Part shown: positions 8,521 to 18,127 of the stretch, in pieces
How the letters are laid out: each line of letters opens with the position of its first letter
How positions within the stretch are numbered: the stretch's first letter is position 1
From: Actinomycetes bacterium
GTDB lineage: Bacteria > Actinomycetota > Actinomycetes > JAHEKZ01
NCBI GenBank assembly: GCA_024644435.1
Contig: JAHEKZ010000016.1
Span: forward strand, 1 to 44,913
DNA length: 44,913 nucleotides
Reading direction: 5' to 3'
Made by a program: the position numbers and the translations under genes
Notes under the pieces: model-generated
Told to the model about the DNA's origin: nothing
Databases searched by the model: none
Seen by the model: only the letters and a program-made list of their open reading frames with translations

Positions 8521-9792
8521 ACCATGGGCGGACCACGGCTCTGACCGCCAGCGTGGCCCCGGAGTGTGCACCGACTCCATCGTCGGCTTGGTCTCGTGTG
8601 CGTGGTACCAGTCTGCGTATCGGTTCACCAACGGTATGGCGGAGGCCCCATGGGCGATAACCGACAGCACAATCGTGGCCAGGGCCGTCGAGACGATGAC
8701 ATCCGAGTGCGGCAAACCCTCGGAGTCGAGAACGATGATGACAAACACGAGTGAGGCCAGGCCCCGTGGTCCGAACCAGCTGAGAAACGCCACAGTGGGC
8801 CGTCGGGCACGAGTGCCGACCAGACTGAGAGCTACGGGACCCATCCGCACCACCGTCAAACTGATCAGGGCATAGGCGACCATCGCGGGATCGACGGCGT
8901 CGAGTAACGGAACGAGAAGCACAGCCCCCACAAGGATGAAGGTGACAGCGTTCGTGAGTCCGCCTGCCTCTTCGAGAAAACGTCCAGCCGCCTCGTGCTC
9001 ACGGAAGAGGGCTCCGAAGGCGGCACCGCCGACAAAGGCGGCGATGAACCCACTTCCTCCCCACCAGTCCGCGAGACCGTAGGAGGCCAGCGCCGCGCCG
9101 AAGGGAACAACCTGCTCCCAGGAGCCACCGGACCACCCGGCACGAACGGCTCGGCCCAGGAGAAGGGCGACCACCGAACCGATCAGGGCTCCGGCGACCA
9201 CCCCGTAGCCGATCGCCTCGATTGCCACCGTGAGGCTCTCGGCCGCGCTCAGTGCGCCACTCTCTGTGTCTGCCCAGACCAGGGCGATCAGGAGCAGGGG
9301 CACGCAGATGCCGTCATTGAGCCCACTCTCGACGTTCAGTGCTTGGCGAATACGCGAGGGGAGTCGGTCATCTGATACCACCGCCTGACCGAGGGCAGCG
9401 TCGGTAGGCGCCAGAATGATGGCGAGGACAACTGCTTCGGCAAGGAGCAGCTCAGGCAGCAGGACCAGTGCTGCCAGGGTGCCCGCCACGATGGTGAGTG
9501 GCAGCCCGATACCCAACAAGCGCGTGGGGATCGTGGATTGGCGACGCAGAACGTGCAGGCGGATGCGAGAGGCGTCGGCGAACAGCACGAGCGCCAAAGT
9601 GATCTCGGCGAGCCCTTCGAGCGTCGAGCTGGTCACGGGCAGCGTCACGAGGTCGAGAGCGGACGGTCCGATGACAACCCCGCCGGCGAGAAAGAACATT
9701 GCGGCAGAGACGACTGTGGTGGACAGTCGGCGGCTGATCAGTCCGTACCCGAGGACCAGCGCCGCGATGACCGCTAGCCCCAGGGTGTCCAT
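8509..9792 (-). CDS. CPA1-type cation:proton antiporter
   Basis: A 427-residue polytopic membrane protein with about 12 hydrophobic segments. LAPTDAALGQAVV and NVESGLNDGICVP are the conserved core motifs of Na+(K+)/H+ exchangers of the NhaP/CPA1 type; the Asp residues of these motifs carry cation and proton. The role is pH or sodium homeostasis in the cytoplasmic membrane. The start is ATG 9792; GACAAT sits 6 nt upstream with no Shine-Dalgarno, so the gene may have its own leaderless promoter within the 65-base gap after the dimethylglycine-dehydrogenase-like gene. There is no long cytoplasmic regulatory domain. Confidence 0.88.
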   Translation of the reverse strand: MDTLGLAVIAALVLGYGLISRRLSTTVVSAAMFFLAGGVVIGPSALDLVTLPVTSSTLEGLAEITLALVLFADASRIRLHVLRRQSTIPTRLLGIGLPLTIVAGTLAALVLLPELLLAEAVVLAIILAPTDAALGQAVVSDDRLPSRIRQALNVESGLNDGICVPLLLIALVWADTESGALSAAESLTVAIEAIGYGVVAGALIGSVVALLLGRAVRAGWSGGSWEQVVPFGAALASYGLADWWGGSGFIAAFVGGAAFGALFREHEAAGRFLEEAGGLTNAVTFILVGAVLLVPLLDAVDPAMVAYALISLTVVRMGPVALSLVGTRARRPTVAFLSWFGPRGLASLVFVIIVLDSEGLPHSDVIVSTALATIVLSVIAHGASAIPLVNRYADWYHAHETKPTMESVHTPGPRWRSEPWSAHGESP

Positions 9793-9798
9793 GGCTGC

Positions 9799-9804
9799 AT
9801 TGTC
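9799..9804 (-). promoter_or_regulatory. Possible -10 of a leaderless promoter (GACAAT) for the antiporter
   Basis: Read on the minus strand, GACAAT is followed by 6 nt and then ATG. The same hexamer with the same spacing precedes the GTG at 18128. No -35 of quality is visible. Confidence 0.35.
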
Positions 9805-9857
9805 GTCGTTCTATTACGGTCGGGTAGGGGTATTCGTGTGTGTCGCGTCAGCCGTGG

Positions 9858-12293
9858 CTAGGAACGCAGGCGAGATCCTGTGGGGTCATACGGAGGCTCG
9901 GCCAGAATCCGGGCCGGACGCGGTTCGCCGACGATATCGACGATGAGGTCGGGAGGGCTCGATGTCGTGGCGTCGTCGACCAGGCTGATGTCGACATACG
10001 CCAGGGCAAGGCTTTTCCGCACGTGGTGCCCGTAGGCACCGGACGTTGTGAAGCCGACAAGGTCACCATCGAGCCACACGCCCTCGTCGCCGGAGGCATC
10101 CGCATCCACGGCGTCGATGGCTAAGAGCGCCAGGCGACGGTCTGGCGTAGCGGCCCGCGCGGCGAGGGCCGCATCGCGTCCGATGAAGTCCGGCTTGTCG
10201 AACGCGACGAAGCGGTCGAGCCCGGACATGGCAGGCGTATAGGCCTGGGTGAACTCAGCAGACCAGATGCCGTATGCCTTCTCCAGGCGCAGGCTATCGA
10301 TCGCTCGGTCGCCGATGAGTCGCATGCCGAGCGGCTCCCCCGCCTCGCGGAGAGCTGCCAACAGCACCCGCTGCTGTGACGCGGGAACGGTCAGCTCGTA
10401 GCCCAGCTCGCCGGTGAGTGAGATTCGCCCGAGGACGGCCTCGGTACCCGCGACCGTTGCCTCTCGCACGGACAGGAACGGGATGGCGGCATGACTGAGG
10501 TCGATGTCGGCCAGCTGTTGCACGATCTCGCGCGAGCGCGGCCCGGAGAGCGAGAAGCCGCACCAGTCGTCGCAAAGGTTGGTGATCTGCACTGTGCCAT
10601 CTGCCGGGAGGTGCTCGGCGAACCACCGCTGGTGCCACTCCTGCAGGTAGTACGACCCGGTGAGCCAGAAGCGTTCATCAGCGAGCCGGCTCACCGTGAG
10701 GTCGCCCATCAGGTGGCCTCGGTGGTTGAGCATGGGGGCGAGCTTGATCCGTCCGACTGCGGGGAGGGCCGAGGCCATCACGTGGTCGATCCACGCTGAC
10801 GCGCCGGCACCGGCTACCTCGTAGCGCGCGTAGGCGGTGGTCTCGTAGAGCCCGGCTGCGGCACGCGTCGCCTCGACTTCTTCGCCGACTATCTCGTGCG
10901 CGTTGGACCGCTTCCAGGTGAGAGTCTCGTCGAAGGTGGGGCTAGGGGCGTAGTACTGCGGAACCTCAAGGCCGTAGACCACGCTGCAGCGCGCACCGGC
11001 ATCGACCAGGTCGGGGTAGGCCGGGGAGGTCTTGAGGGGACGCCCCGCTGGTAGTTCCTCGTTCGGGTAGGCGATCAGGAAGCGGCGGGCGTAGAACTGC
11101 GAGGTGGTGGCGCGCAGGTACGAGTCGTCGGTCGCGTACGGCCCGAACCGGGTGATGTCCATGCCGAAGACATCGTCACCGGGGTCTCCGTCGACGATCC
11201 AGTTGGCCAGCGCGAGCCCGATGCCTGCACCTTGTGAGAACCCGGCCATGACGCCGCACGCCGACCAGAAGTTGCGGCGTCCGGGCACTGGGCCCACCAA
11301 CGGGTTTCCGTCGGGGGTGAACGTGATGCCGCCGTTGACCCAGCGCTTGATGCCGACGCGTTGCAGGGCGGGGAAGCGTTCGAAGCCGATCGACAGCTCG
11401 GGGGCGATCCGGTCGACCTCTTCGGGGATCAGCTCCATGCCGTAGTCCCAGTCGGGACCGTCAGCCAGCCAGTGCTTGGGGTTCTGCTCGTAGACGCCGA
11501 GCAGGACGCCGTTCTGCTCACGTTGCAGGTAGGTGAAGCCTTCGAGGTCGGTGACGGCCGGCATGGGGCCCGTCAAGGCCGCTACCTCGGGAACGTCCTC
11601 GGTGACCAGAAAGTGGTGCTGCATGGGGATGAGGGGTAGCTCGATACCCACCATGTGGCCGACCTGCCGGGCCCACAGGCCACCGGCGTTCACCACGTGC
11701 TCAGCGCGGATCGGTCCCTTCTCGGTCTCGAGCAGCCACTCTCCGCTCGCCTCCTGGGTGATCGACAGCACTCGGTTGTGCTGGATGACCTCGGCGCCCC
11801 TCTTACGTGCGGCACCTGCATACGCATGCGTGGCACCGTGCGGGTCGAGGTTGCCCTCGTGCGGGTCGAAGAGCGCGCCGGTCAGTCCGGTGGGGTCGAT
11901 GATCGGCACCATCTCGGCTGCTTCGGCCGGCGAGAGAAGGTAGGCGTCCTCGTTGCCCATGTAGCGGTGCCATGCCAGCTCGGACTTCAGCCACTCGGCG
12001 CGTTCCGGTGTCCCCGCGAGCTCGATGCCTCCGGTGAGGTGCAGCCCGGCGCTCTGCCCGCTCTCTTGCTCGACGGTGCGGTACATGCTGATCGTGTAGG
12101 CCTGCAGGCGAGCGATGACCGGGTCGGAGTTGATCGCGTGGAATCCGCCGGCCGCGTGCCAGCTCGAACCTGCCGTGAGCTCGCCACGCTCGATCAGTGC
12201 CACATCGGTGACGCCCCGAGCGGCGAGGTGGTACAGGACGCTGGCGCCCACGATGCCGCCGCCGATCACGACGACGCGGTACTGGTTGTTCAC
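9858..12293 (-). CDS. Dimethylglycine/sarcosine dehydrogenase-like flavoprotein with GcvT domain
   Basis: An 811-residue fusion. Residues 1-370 form a DAO-type FAD domain: VVVIGGGIVGASVLYHLA binds FAD, and GSSWHAAGG places a His at about residue 46, where dimethylglycine dehydrogenases attach FAD covalently. A linker domain follows, then from about residue 430 to the end a GcvT-like aminomethyltransferase module (folate domain plus C-terminal barrel). Enzymes of this plan oxidise N-methylated glycines and pass the one-carbon unit to tetrahydrofolate. GTG 12293 is preceded by GAGG at 6 nt. The gene starts 7 bases after the stop of the sarcosine-oxidase-like gene, so they form an operon. The exact substrate (dimethylglycine, sarcosine or another N-methyl amine) cannot be decided from sequence. 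Confidence 0.88.
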   Translation of the reverse strand: MNNQYRVVVIGGGIVGASVLYHLAARGVTDVALIERGELTAGSSWHAAGGFHAINSDPVIARLQAYTISMYRTVEQESGQSAGLHLTGGIELAGTPERAEWLKSELAWHRYMGNEDAYLLSPAEAAEMVPIIDPTGLTGALFDPHEGNLDPHGATHAYAGAARKRGAEVIQHNRVLSITQEASGEWLLETEKGPIRAEHVVNAGGLWARQVGHMVGIELPLIPMQHHFLVTEDVPEVAALTGPMPAVTDLEGFTYLQREQNGVLLGVYEQNPKHWLADGPDWDYGMELIPEEVDRIAPELSIGFERFPALQRVGIKRWVNGGITFTPDGNPLVGPVPGRRNFWSACGVMAGFSQGAGIGLALANWIVDGDPGDDVFGMDITRFGPYATDDSYLRATTSQFYARRFLIAYPNEELPAGRPLKTSPAYPDLVDAGARCSVVYGLEVPQYYAPSPTFDETLTWKRSNAHEIVGEEVEATRAAAGLYETTAYARYEVAGAGASAWIDHVMASALPAVGRIKLAPMLNHRGHLMGDLTVSRLADERFWLTGSYYLQEWHQRWFAEHLPADGTVQITNLCDDWCGFSLSGPRSREIVQQLADIDLSHAAIPFLSVREATVAGTEAVLGRISLTGELGYELTVPASQQRVLLAALREAGEPLGMRLIGDRAIDSLRLEKAYGIWSAEFTQAYTPAMSGLDRFVAFDKPDFIGRDAALAARAATPDRRLALLAIDAVDADASGDEGVWLDGDLVGFTTSGAYGHHVRKSLALAYVDISLVDDATTSSPPDLIVDIVGEPRPARILAEPPYDPTGSRLRS

Positions 12294-12300
12294 GACCGCC

Positions 12301-13608
12301 TCAGAGGTGTTCGGTGAGCTGCCGGTGCAGCTGGACGTGGCGGTGGCGTGAGAAGAACCCGAGCTCGAGCTCGACGCCGGTGTACTGGCCCTGGACCACG
12401 AGAGGGTCGGTGTCGTGGTCGTGACCCGACTGGACGGCGCCGATCAGCTCAGCCATGGCGACACCGACGAACGGAGCGGCCTTGAACTGATGACCGCTGG
12501 TGCCGATGGCGACGTAGAAGCCCCCGAGTGATGTCTTGTCGTAGATGGGGATCCAGTCGTCGGTGATGTCGTAGGCACTGACGATCCCGGACTTCTGGCC
12601 GGGCACCTGGAGGTCTGGAAGACGTCGTGCGAGACGCAGGCTCTGCACCTCCCAGTTCTCCGCGGACGGCGACTGGCGGACGTCGTCCGCGTCATCCACC
12701 AGGATCAGGGGGTCGCACGGTGCCTCGAAGCTTCCGACGATGATCGTTCCGCCTGGATGGGGCCGGAAGTAGGTGCCGAAGTCGGGATCGTGGACCCCGG
12801 TGCCTCCGTCGTCGAGGTGGAAGCCCTGCGGAGCCGGGACCGAGATGACTTCTTGCTCCGTTGCCCGGGTCGAGGTGCTGAAGTCGTCGAGCACTCCCGC
12901 CATCGTGTTGAGCGCGACGGACCAGGGTCCGGCCGCGTTGACCACGACGTCGGCGGACACGTCACTTCCGTCGGCGAGCCGGACACCCGTGACGCGGCCG
13001 TCGGCTTCCAGTACGTCCGTCACCTGCGCACGCCATCGGAATGTGGCGCCCAGCTGTTCGGCGGCGAACGCGAGGTTGTGAGCAGCGAGCGTTGCGTCGT
13101 TGACGAAGCCGGACTCGTGCTGGACGAAGCCGCCGATCTCGCCGGTCGGGTCGTCCCAGAAGTGCTCGTCCTCCACCCGGCAGGCCGGGCCGATCCGCGC
13201 TGGGTCGAGAGCCGGGTAGCGCTCGCGGATCTGGTCGGCGTCCACGGCCTCGTAGGGGATGCCGAGCGTGTCCATGTGGCCGAGCTCGAGCGAGCGGTCG
13301 AGCAGCTCGCCGTCGAGCACCAGCAGCCCGGTGCGGACGAAGGTGGCCAGTCCGGCCGGGTCGTCGATGCCGAGGTGCTTGCTCCACTCGACCCAGCGGG
13401 CATGGGACTCCCAGGCCAGGACAACTTCCTGCAGGTTGTCGTAGTTGAAGCGCACCATGGCCGACGAGGCGCTCGTCGATCCGCATCCGGGTGTCGAGCC
13501 TTTGTCGACGACGGTGACATGCCACCCACGGCGGCTCAGCTCGAGGGCGATCGAGCAGCCGATGATGCCGGCGCCGACCACGATGGCTGACGAGGGTGGT
13601 GTGTTCAC
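12301..13608 (-). CDS. FAD-dependent amine oxidoreductase (DAO / sarcosine oxidase beta-like)
   Basis: A 435-residue single-domain flavoprotein. AIVVGAGIIGCSIALELSRRG is the dinucleotide-binding beta-alpha-beta, VVNAAGPW is the second conserved FAD-contact motif, and the C-terminal IGTSGHQFKAAP closes the fold as in sarcosine oxidase beta and glycine oxidase. It should oxidise a secondary or N-methyl amine. I chose GTG 13608 because GGAG lies 10 nt upstream and the FAD motif then begins at about residue 9; ATG 13641 is an alternative with a weaker site. It is the first gene of the minus-strand set with the dimethylglycine-dehydrogenase-like gene and diverges from the EamA exporter gene. The alpha, gamma and delta subunits of heterotetrameric sarcosine oxidase are not present. 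Confidence 0.85.
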   Translation of the reverse strand: MNTPPSSAIVVGAGIIGCSIALELSRRGWHVTVVDKGSTPGCGSTSASSAMVRFNYDNLQEVVLAWESHARWVEWSKHLGIDDPAGLATFVRTGLLVLDGELLDRSLELGHMDTLGIPYEAVDADQIRERYPALDPARIGPACRVEDEHFWDDPTGEIGGFVQHESGFVNDATLAAHNLAFAAEQLGATFRWRAQVTDVLEADGRVTGVRLADGSDVSADVVVNAAGPWSVALNTMAGVLDDFSTSTRATEQEVISVPAPQGFHLDDGGTGVHDPDFGTYFRPHPGGTIIVGSFEAPCDPLILVDDADDVRQSPSAENWEVQSLRLARRLPDLQVPGQKSGIVSAYDITDDWIPIYDKTSLGGFYVAIGTSGHQFKAAPFVGVAMAELIGAVQSGHDHDTDPLVVQGQYTGVELELGFFSRHRHVQLHRQLTEHL

Positions 13609-13727
13609 GGCCGGCTCCAGGAACGTCGGGTTGTGTCCCATGCATCCCACCAGATGACAGGAGTCGCGCGTGGGCCAGGGCGGGATCTGAAACACGGTGT
13701 CCCACGGGGTGTGCCAGGCTGCCGGAC

Positions 13728-14594
13728 GTGAGACGCGACCGGGTGCCAGCTCCGCTGCTGGTCATCACCGCCATCGCCTGTGTCCAGACCGGCGCCGCCG
13801 TCGCCCGGACCCTCTTCGACGACCTCGGGGTTGCTGGAACGGCACTGCTCAGGTTGGTGATCGCCGCTCTGGTGCTTCTCGTCGTCCTTCGCCCACGGGT
13901 GCGGTCGTGGACGCGTCAGCAGTGGGGGGCCGCCGCGCTGCTCGGCTGCGCTCTCGGAGGCATGAACCTCATCTTCTACTCATCCCTCAGCCTGGTGCCG
14001 CTGGGAGTGGCGGTGACAGTGGAGTTCCTCGGTCCCTTGCTGTTGGCGCTGGTGCAGACCAGACGACCGATCGACTTCGCCTGGGTGGCGCTGGCCGGTG
14101 CGGGGGTCGCCTTGCTCGGGGCACAGGCCGCCAGCGGTGAGGTCAATGCCCTGGGCCTGGTGCTGGCCTTCACCGCGGGACTGTTCTGGGCCGGATACAT
14201 CGTGTCGAGCGCACGGGTGGGCCGCGTCCTGCCAGGGGTCGACGGGCTCGCGGTAGCCCTGGTGTTCGCCGCGATCGTGGTGCTGCCGTTCGGTGCGTCT
14301 CAGACGTCTGCCGTGCTGGACGATCCCGCTCTGCTGGTCGGCGTCGGTGTCGTTGCTTTGATTTCAACGATCATCCCGTACGGCTTGGAGCTAACCGCCC
14401 TGCGCCGTATCCCCACGAGGGTGTTCGGCGTGCTCATGAGCCTGCAGCCGGCTGCTGCCTCGATCTCGGGGTTGGTGATCCTGCATCAGCGCCTTGGCAT
14501 CCACGAGCTGGCTGCGCTGGGCATGGTGACAGCGGCGAGTGCCGGGGTGACGCTGGCCAACAAGGAACCGCCGGTGGCGAAGGAGCCGATGTGA
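13728..14594 (+). CDS. EamA/DMT-family exporter, RhtA-like
   Basis: A 288-residue membrane protein with ten hydrophobic segments in two EamA repeats. Stretches such as GGMNLIFYSSLSLVPLGVAVTVEFLGP resemble RhtA, the threonine/homoserine exporter of enteric bacteria; the cargo here is not known, but small amino acids or their analogues are likely. I chose GTG 13728 (VRRDRVPAP) because the hydrophobic region begins soon after; GTG 13743 also fits. A weak -10-like CAGGCT lies 7 nt upstream, so the mRNA may be leaderless. It diverges from the flavoprotein gene across about 120 bases in which I find no convincing operator. Confidence 0.85.
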   Translation: MRRDRVPAPLLVITAIACVQTGAAVARTLFDDLGVAGTALLRLVIAALVLLVVLRPRVRSWTRQQWGAAALLGCALGGMNLIFYSSLSLVPLGVAVTVEFLGPLLLALVQTRRPIDFAWVALAGAGVALLGAQAASGEVNALGLVLAFTAGLFWAGYIVSSARVGRVLPGVDGLAVALVFAAIVVLPFGASQTSAVLDDPALLVGVGVVALISTIIPYGLELTALRRIPTRVFGVLMSLQPAAASISGLVILHQRLGIHELAALGMVTAASAGVTLANKEPPVAKEPM

Positions 14595-14615
14595 TCTGAG
14601 GCGGGGCCCGGCCGC

Positions 14616-14621
14616 TACGCT
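14616..14621 (+). promoter_or_regulatory. Possible -10 element (TACGCT) for the HelD gene
   Basis: TACGCT lies in the 64-base gap before the HelD gene. It would start a leader of about 30 nt that contains GAGAGA 4 nt before GTG 14659. No clear -35 is seen. Confidence 0.35.
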
Positions 14622-14658
14622 GGACGACCCCCGTTTTCGATGAACCCCGAGAGATGCC

Positions 14659-16890
14659 GTGACCAGCAGCGAGGTCGATGTCGAGCAGCGTCACGTCGAC
14701 GTGCTCTATTCGCGTCTTGACCTGCTACGTGAGCGCACCGACCGCGAGCTTCGCAGGGTCAGGCGGGCCGGCGCCAGCGGCACCCCCCAGGCCAGGTCAG
14801 AGCGAGACGCCTTCGCGATCCTCTACGAAGACCGGCTCGTACAGCTGTCCGGGGTTGAGGACCGCCTCTGCTTCGGACGCCTCGACATGTCGGACAGCTC
14901 GGTGCGGTACATCGGGCGGCTGGGTCTCTTCGACGACGACCAGGCGCAGCTTCTCGTCGACTGGCGTGCACCGGCGTCTCGCGACTTCTACCAGGCCACG
15001 TCGCTACGGCCCGGCGAGGTGGTGCGTCGCCGCCATCTCGAGACGAAAGCACGTCAGGTGGCCGCCATCTATGACGATGTCCTCGACCTCGACGGCTTCG
15101 AAGCGCGTCCCGACCTGGTCTCGCACACGTCGGGGTCGACGAGCCTGACCACCGACGGAGCGTTGCTGGCGTCGTTGAACGCCCATCGGACAGGCCGGAT
15201 GGGCGACATCGTCGCCACCATCCAAAGCGAGCAGGACGAGATCGTGCGGGCGTCACTGCCAGGAATGCTTGTCGTGCAAGGTGGCCCTGGTACCGGCAAG
15301 ACGGCTGTCGCCCTGCATCGCGCGGCCTATCTGCTCTACACACACCGCGACCGCCTGGAGTCGCGTGGCGTCCTTCTGGTGGGGCCGAGCCCGGTGTTCC
15401 TTCGGTACATCTCGCAGGTGCTGCCGTCTCTCGGCGAGACCGGTGTTGTGACGGCCACCACGTCCGAGCTCTTTCCAGGAGTTTCAGTGACGACCCGGGA
15501 AGACGAGGCGGTGGCCGCGCTGAAGGGGTCGCTGCGGATGGTCGAGGTGATGGAAAGGGCAGTGGCCCAGCGGGTCCGGGTCCCCTCCCAGCAGCGGATG
15601 CTGCAGGTGGAGGGCACCCTGATCCCGCTGCGCCCTCGGGCGATGCGGTCGGCCGTGGAGGCAGCGCGTCGCAACGGCCGGCCACACAACGCCGGCCGCC
15701 GGGTGTTCGTGCGGACCATGTTGAACCACCTCGTCGACATCTATGCGAACGCCACCGGCCACTCGCCTGACTCGGTCGATCGGGCCGACGTCGAAGGGCT
15801 GTTGCGCGACTCGCGCGACGTCCGGCGTGAGCTCAATCTTGCGTGGCCGCCGCTGGCACCTGAGCACGTGCTGACGGACCTTTTCAGCAGCCCTGACCGC
15901 GTCTATGACGCGACCCCTGGCTGGAGCAATGACGACCGGGTGTTGATGCTTCGCCCCCGCCGCGCCGGGTGGACGACCGCCGATGTGGCGCTGCTCGACG
16001 AGGTCGCCGAACTCATCGGCGATGACGACGAGGATGCGGCTGCGGAGGGTCATCGCGAGCGGCGCGTTGCGGCCGACGACCTACGGCATGCGCGCGAGGT
16101 GCTCGAGTCGATGGGCGGTCCGGAGAGCCAGCTGGTGTCGGCTGAGACCCTGGCGTCGCGGTTCACCGAGGCTGGGGAGGTGTTCACGGTTGCGGAGCGA
16201 GCCTTCGCCGACCGCACGTGGACATACGGGCATGTCATCGTCGATGAGGCCCAGGAGCTGAGCCCGATGATGTGGCGCCTGCTGCTGCGGCGGTGCCCGA
16301 CGAAGTCGTTCACGATCGTTGGCGACATGGCGCAGGCAACGGGAGCGGCTGTGTCGGACTCGTGGGACGCCGCACTGTCGCCTCACGTGGGCGGCGCGTG
16401 GACGCAACGCGACCTCACGATCAACTACCGCACACCGGCACAGGTGATGGATCGCGCAGGAGCCATGCTGTCGGCAGCGGGGTTCGCGGCGACGACCCCC
16501 ACCTCGGTGAGAGACGGCGAGGAGCCGAGCACGGTCGAGATCACAGACCTAGCGTCGGTCGCGGGGGTAGTGGGACCTCAGGTCGACGAGCTGGGCGAGG
16601 GACGCCTGGCGGTGGTGGCCCCCCGTGCCAGCCTCAGGGAGCTGGCCGAGGTGCTCGCTCCGTGGTTGTCGGAGGCGGGCGACGATCTGCTCGCCCGTGT
16701 GGTCCTGCTCTCCGGTGAGCAGGCGAAGGGCCTGGAGTTCGACGTCGTGGTCGTGGTCGACCCCGCCGCCATCGTGGCCGAGGGGCGTCATGGGCACCGC
16801 GCACTCTTCGTGGCGCTGACTCGCCCCACACAACGCCTGGTGCTGGCGCACCGGGGAGACCTGCCGCCCGGTCTGGCCCCCGGTCGGTAG
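14659..16890 (+). CDS. helD: HelD-type superfamily 1 helicase / RNA polymerase recycling factor
   Basis: A 743-residue protein, the length usual for actinobacterial (class II) HelD. Such proteins bind RNA polymerase and remove it from DNA or nucleic-acid traps using ATP; this role is known from Mycobacterium and Bacillus. Walker A is GGPGTGKT at about residues 208-215, Walker B is VIVDEAQE, and later helicase motifs are INYRTPAQVMDRA and GEQAKGLEFDVVVVVD. The N-terminal helical hairpin (first 70 residues, rich in Arg and Glu) fits the coiled-coil arm that enters the secondary channel. The end is convergent with the AI-2E family gene, 9 bases apart. The assignment is good; a UvrD-like DNA helicase is the weaker alternative. 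Confidence 0.85.
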   Translation: MTSSEVDVEQRHVDVLYSRLDLLRERTDRELRRVRRAGASGTPQARSERDAFAILYEDRLVQLSGVEDRLCFGRLDMSDSSVRYIGRLGLFDDDQAQLLVDWRAPASRDFYQATSLRPGEVVRRRHLETKARQVAAIYDDVLDLDGFEARPDLVSHTSGSTSLTTDGALLASLNAHRTGRMGDIVATIQSEQDEIVRASLPGMLVVQGGPGTGKTAVALHRAAYLLYTHRDRLESRGVLLVGPSPVFLRYISQVLPSLGETGVVTATTSELFPGVSVTTREDEAVAALKGSLRMVEVMERAVAQRVRVPSQQRMLQVEGTLIPLRPRAMRSAVEAARRNGRPHNAGRRVFVRTMLNHLVDIYANATGHSPDSVDRADVEGLLRDSRDVRRELNLAWPPLAPEHVLTDLFSSPDRVYDATPGWSNDDRVLMLRPRRAGWTTADVALLDEVAELIGDDDEDAAAEGHRERRVAADDLRHAREVLESMGGPESQLVSAETLASRFTEAGEVFTVAERAFADRTWTYGHVIVDEAQELSPMMWRLLLRRCPTKSFTIVGDMAQATGAAVSDSWDAALSPHVGGAWTQRDLTINYRTPAQVMDRAGAMLSAAGFAATTPTSVRDGEEPSTVEITDLASVAGVVGPQVDELGEGRLAVVAPRASLRELAEVLAPWLSEAGDDLLARVVLLSGEQAKGLEFDVVVVVDPAAIVAEGRHGHRALFVALTRPTQRLVLAHRGDLPPGLAPGR

Positions 16891-16899
16891 CGGCCCCGC

Positions 16900-18054
16900 C
16901 TACCCGTCTGGCGGAGCGGCCGTGGCGTCCTTCCCCGAGACATTGACCGTTGCCGGTGTGATGGACTCCTGGCCAGGTGGAGCATCGTCGTCTTGGGGCG
17001 TCGTCGACCCGAGCAAGGTGCCGATCCACCTCGTACTGGGGTCCAGGTCGATCAGGATCGCCTTGGTAAGCAGCGTCAACGGCACCGCGAGCAGGGCGCC
17101 GAGCGGCCCGATCGTCCAGGTCCAGATGGCCATCGACAGAAACGTCACGGTCGTGGCGAGGTTGACCGAGTCGCCGACGAACTTCGGCTGGATGATGGAC
17201 TGGATGAGGAAGTTGATGACGCTGTAGACAACGACGACCACAATGGCAAGCTGCCAACCACCGACCAGCAAGCCGAGGACTGCCGGAGGAATCACTCCGA
17301 TGACGAAGCCGATATTCGGGATGTAGTTCGTGACGAACGCGACGAACCCCCAGAGGATCGGTGCTGGGATGCCCATGATGTACAGCGCGATCGTGTCGAC
17401 AACCGCCACGATGCCGCCGAAGATCGTGGAGACCGCGAGGTAGGTCCGTGTGCCGCTGGTGAAGTTCGACATCGCCTCGGAGATGTCGGGCCGGCTCTTG
17501 GCGGTGTACCGCATGCGGTCGGTGAAGCCAAGGCTGTCGAGGCCGAGGAAGATGATGACCGCCAGCACGAAGAAGAGTGACCCGGCCACGCTGCTCAAGC
17601 TCGAGAGCACATCGGTGAAGACCGTGGCGATGTCTTGGGGAGAGATGGATCCGGTGGCGGCGTCGATCTGCTTCTGACCGATCCCCAGGTTCGACAGGAA
17701 GTTCTGCGCGTCCTGGGTGATGGCGTCACTGCTCGGGGCGTACTGAGCGACCAGCGTGGCGAACTTGGCTGCGGCATACAGCAGGATCAGGCCGAGGGTG
17801 ATCAAGATGGCGTAGGCGCCGAGCACCATGGTAGTGATGGCCAACCATCGCGGCCAGTTCTTGCGGATCATCCAGTGCTGCAGCGGCACCATCAGGATCA
17901 CGAGCATCAGGGCCAGGAAGGTGGGGCCAACGATGCCCTGAAATGCCTGCAGCCCGAACATCACGACGAAGATGCCGGCCCCCCCCAGCAGAATGATCAG
18001 GCCGCGGGGGATCGACCAGTCGGTCAAGGCCGTGGGCGTCTCCGGTGTCGTCAC
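16900..18054 (-). CDS. AI-2E family transporter / PerM-like membrane protein
   Basis: A 384-residue membrane protein with about eight hydrophobic segments in the arrangement of the AI-2E exporter family: two helices, a large central loop (about residues 95-190), then a C-terminal bundle with WGFVAFVTNYIPNIGFVIGVIPP, the family core motif. Members include autoinducer-2 exporters and Na+/H+-linked PerM-like proteins, so transport of AI-2 should not be assumed. I start at GTG 18054 with GGGAGA 5-6 nt upstream rather than at 18120, which would overlap the divergent gene's promoter. The tail (last 50 residues) is hydrophilic and Pro/Ala rich. Confidence 0.85.
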   Translation of the reverse strand: MTTPETPTALTDWSIPRGLIILLGGAGIFVVMFGLQAFQGIVGPTFLALMLVILMVPLQHWMIRKNWPRWLAITTMVLGAYAILITLGLILLYAAAKFATLVAQYAPSSDAITQDAQNFLSNLGIGQKQIDAATGSISPQDIATVFTDVLSSLSSVAGSLFFVLAVIIFLGLDSLGFTDRMRYTAKSRPDISEAMSNFTSGTRTYLAVSTIFGGIVAVVDTIALYIMGIPAPILWGFVAFVTNYIPNIGFVIGVIPPAVLGLLVGGWQLAIVVVVVYSVINFLIQSIIQPKFVGDSVNLATTVTFLSMAIWTWTIGPLGALLAVPLTLLTKAILIDLDPSTRWIGTLLGSTTPQDDDAPPGQESITPATVNVSGKDATAAPPDG

Positions 18055-18115
18055 GTTGTCTCCCAGTCTGGGGTGGGTGCCAGGGGGTGATGTCTTTCGA
18101 TCATGCCGCACCGAG

Positions 18116-18121
18116 GACAAT
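18116..18121 (+). promoter_or_regulatory. Possible -10 of a leaderless promoter (GACAAT)
   Basis: GACAAT ends 6 nt before GTG 18128. A GAGGA overlaps it, at a distance slightly long for a ribosome site. This repeats the arrangement at 9799-9804. Confidence 0.35.
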
Positions 18122-18127
18122 CAATGC

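Noticed and set aside
12301-13608. Heterotetrameric sarcosine oxidase operon (soxBDAG)
   Set aside because: No alpha, gamma or delta subunit genes are present; the neighbour is a dimethylglycine-dehydrogenase-like fusion instead.
16900-18054. Autoinducer-2 export as the function of the AI-2E family protein
   Set aside because: The family is broad and includes ion-linked members; no luxS or other quorum genes are seen here, so only the family name is used.
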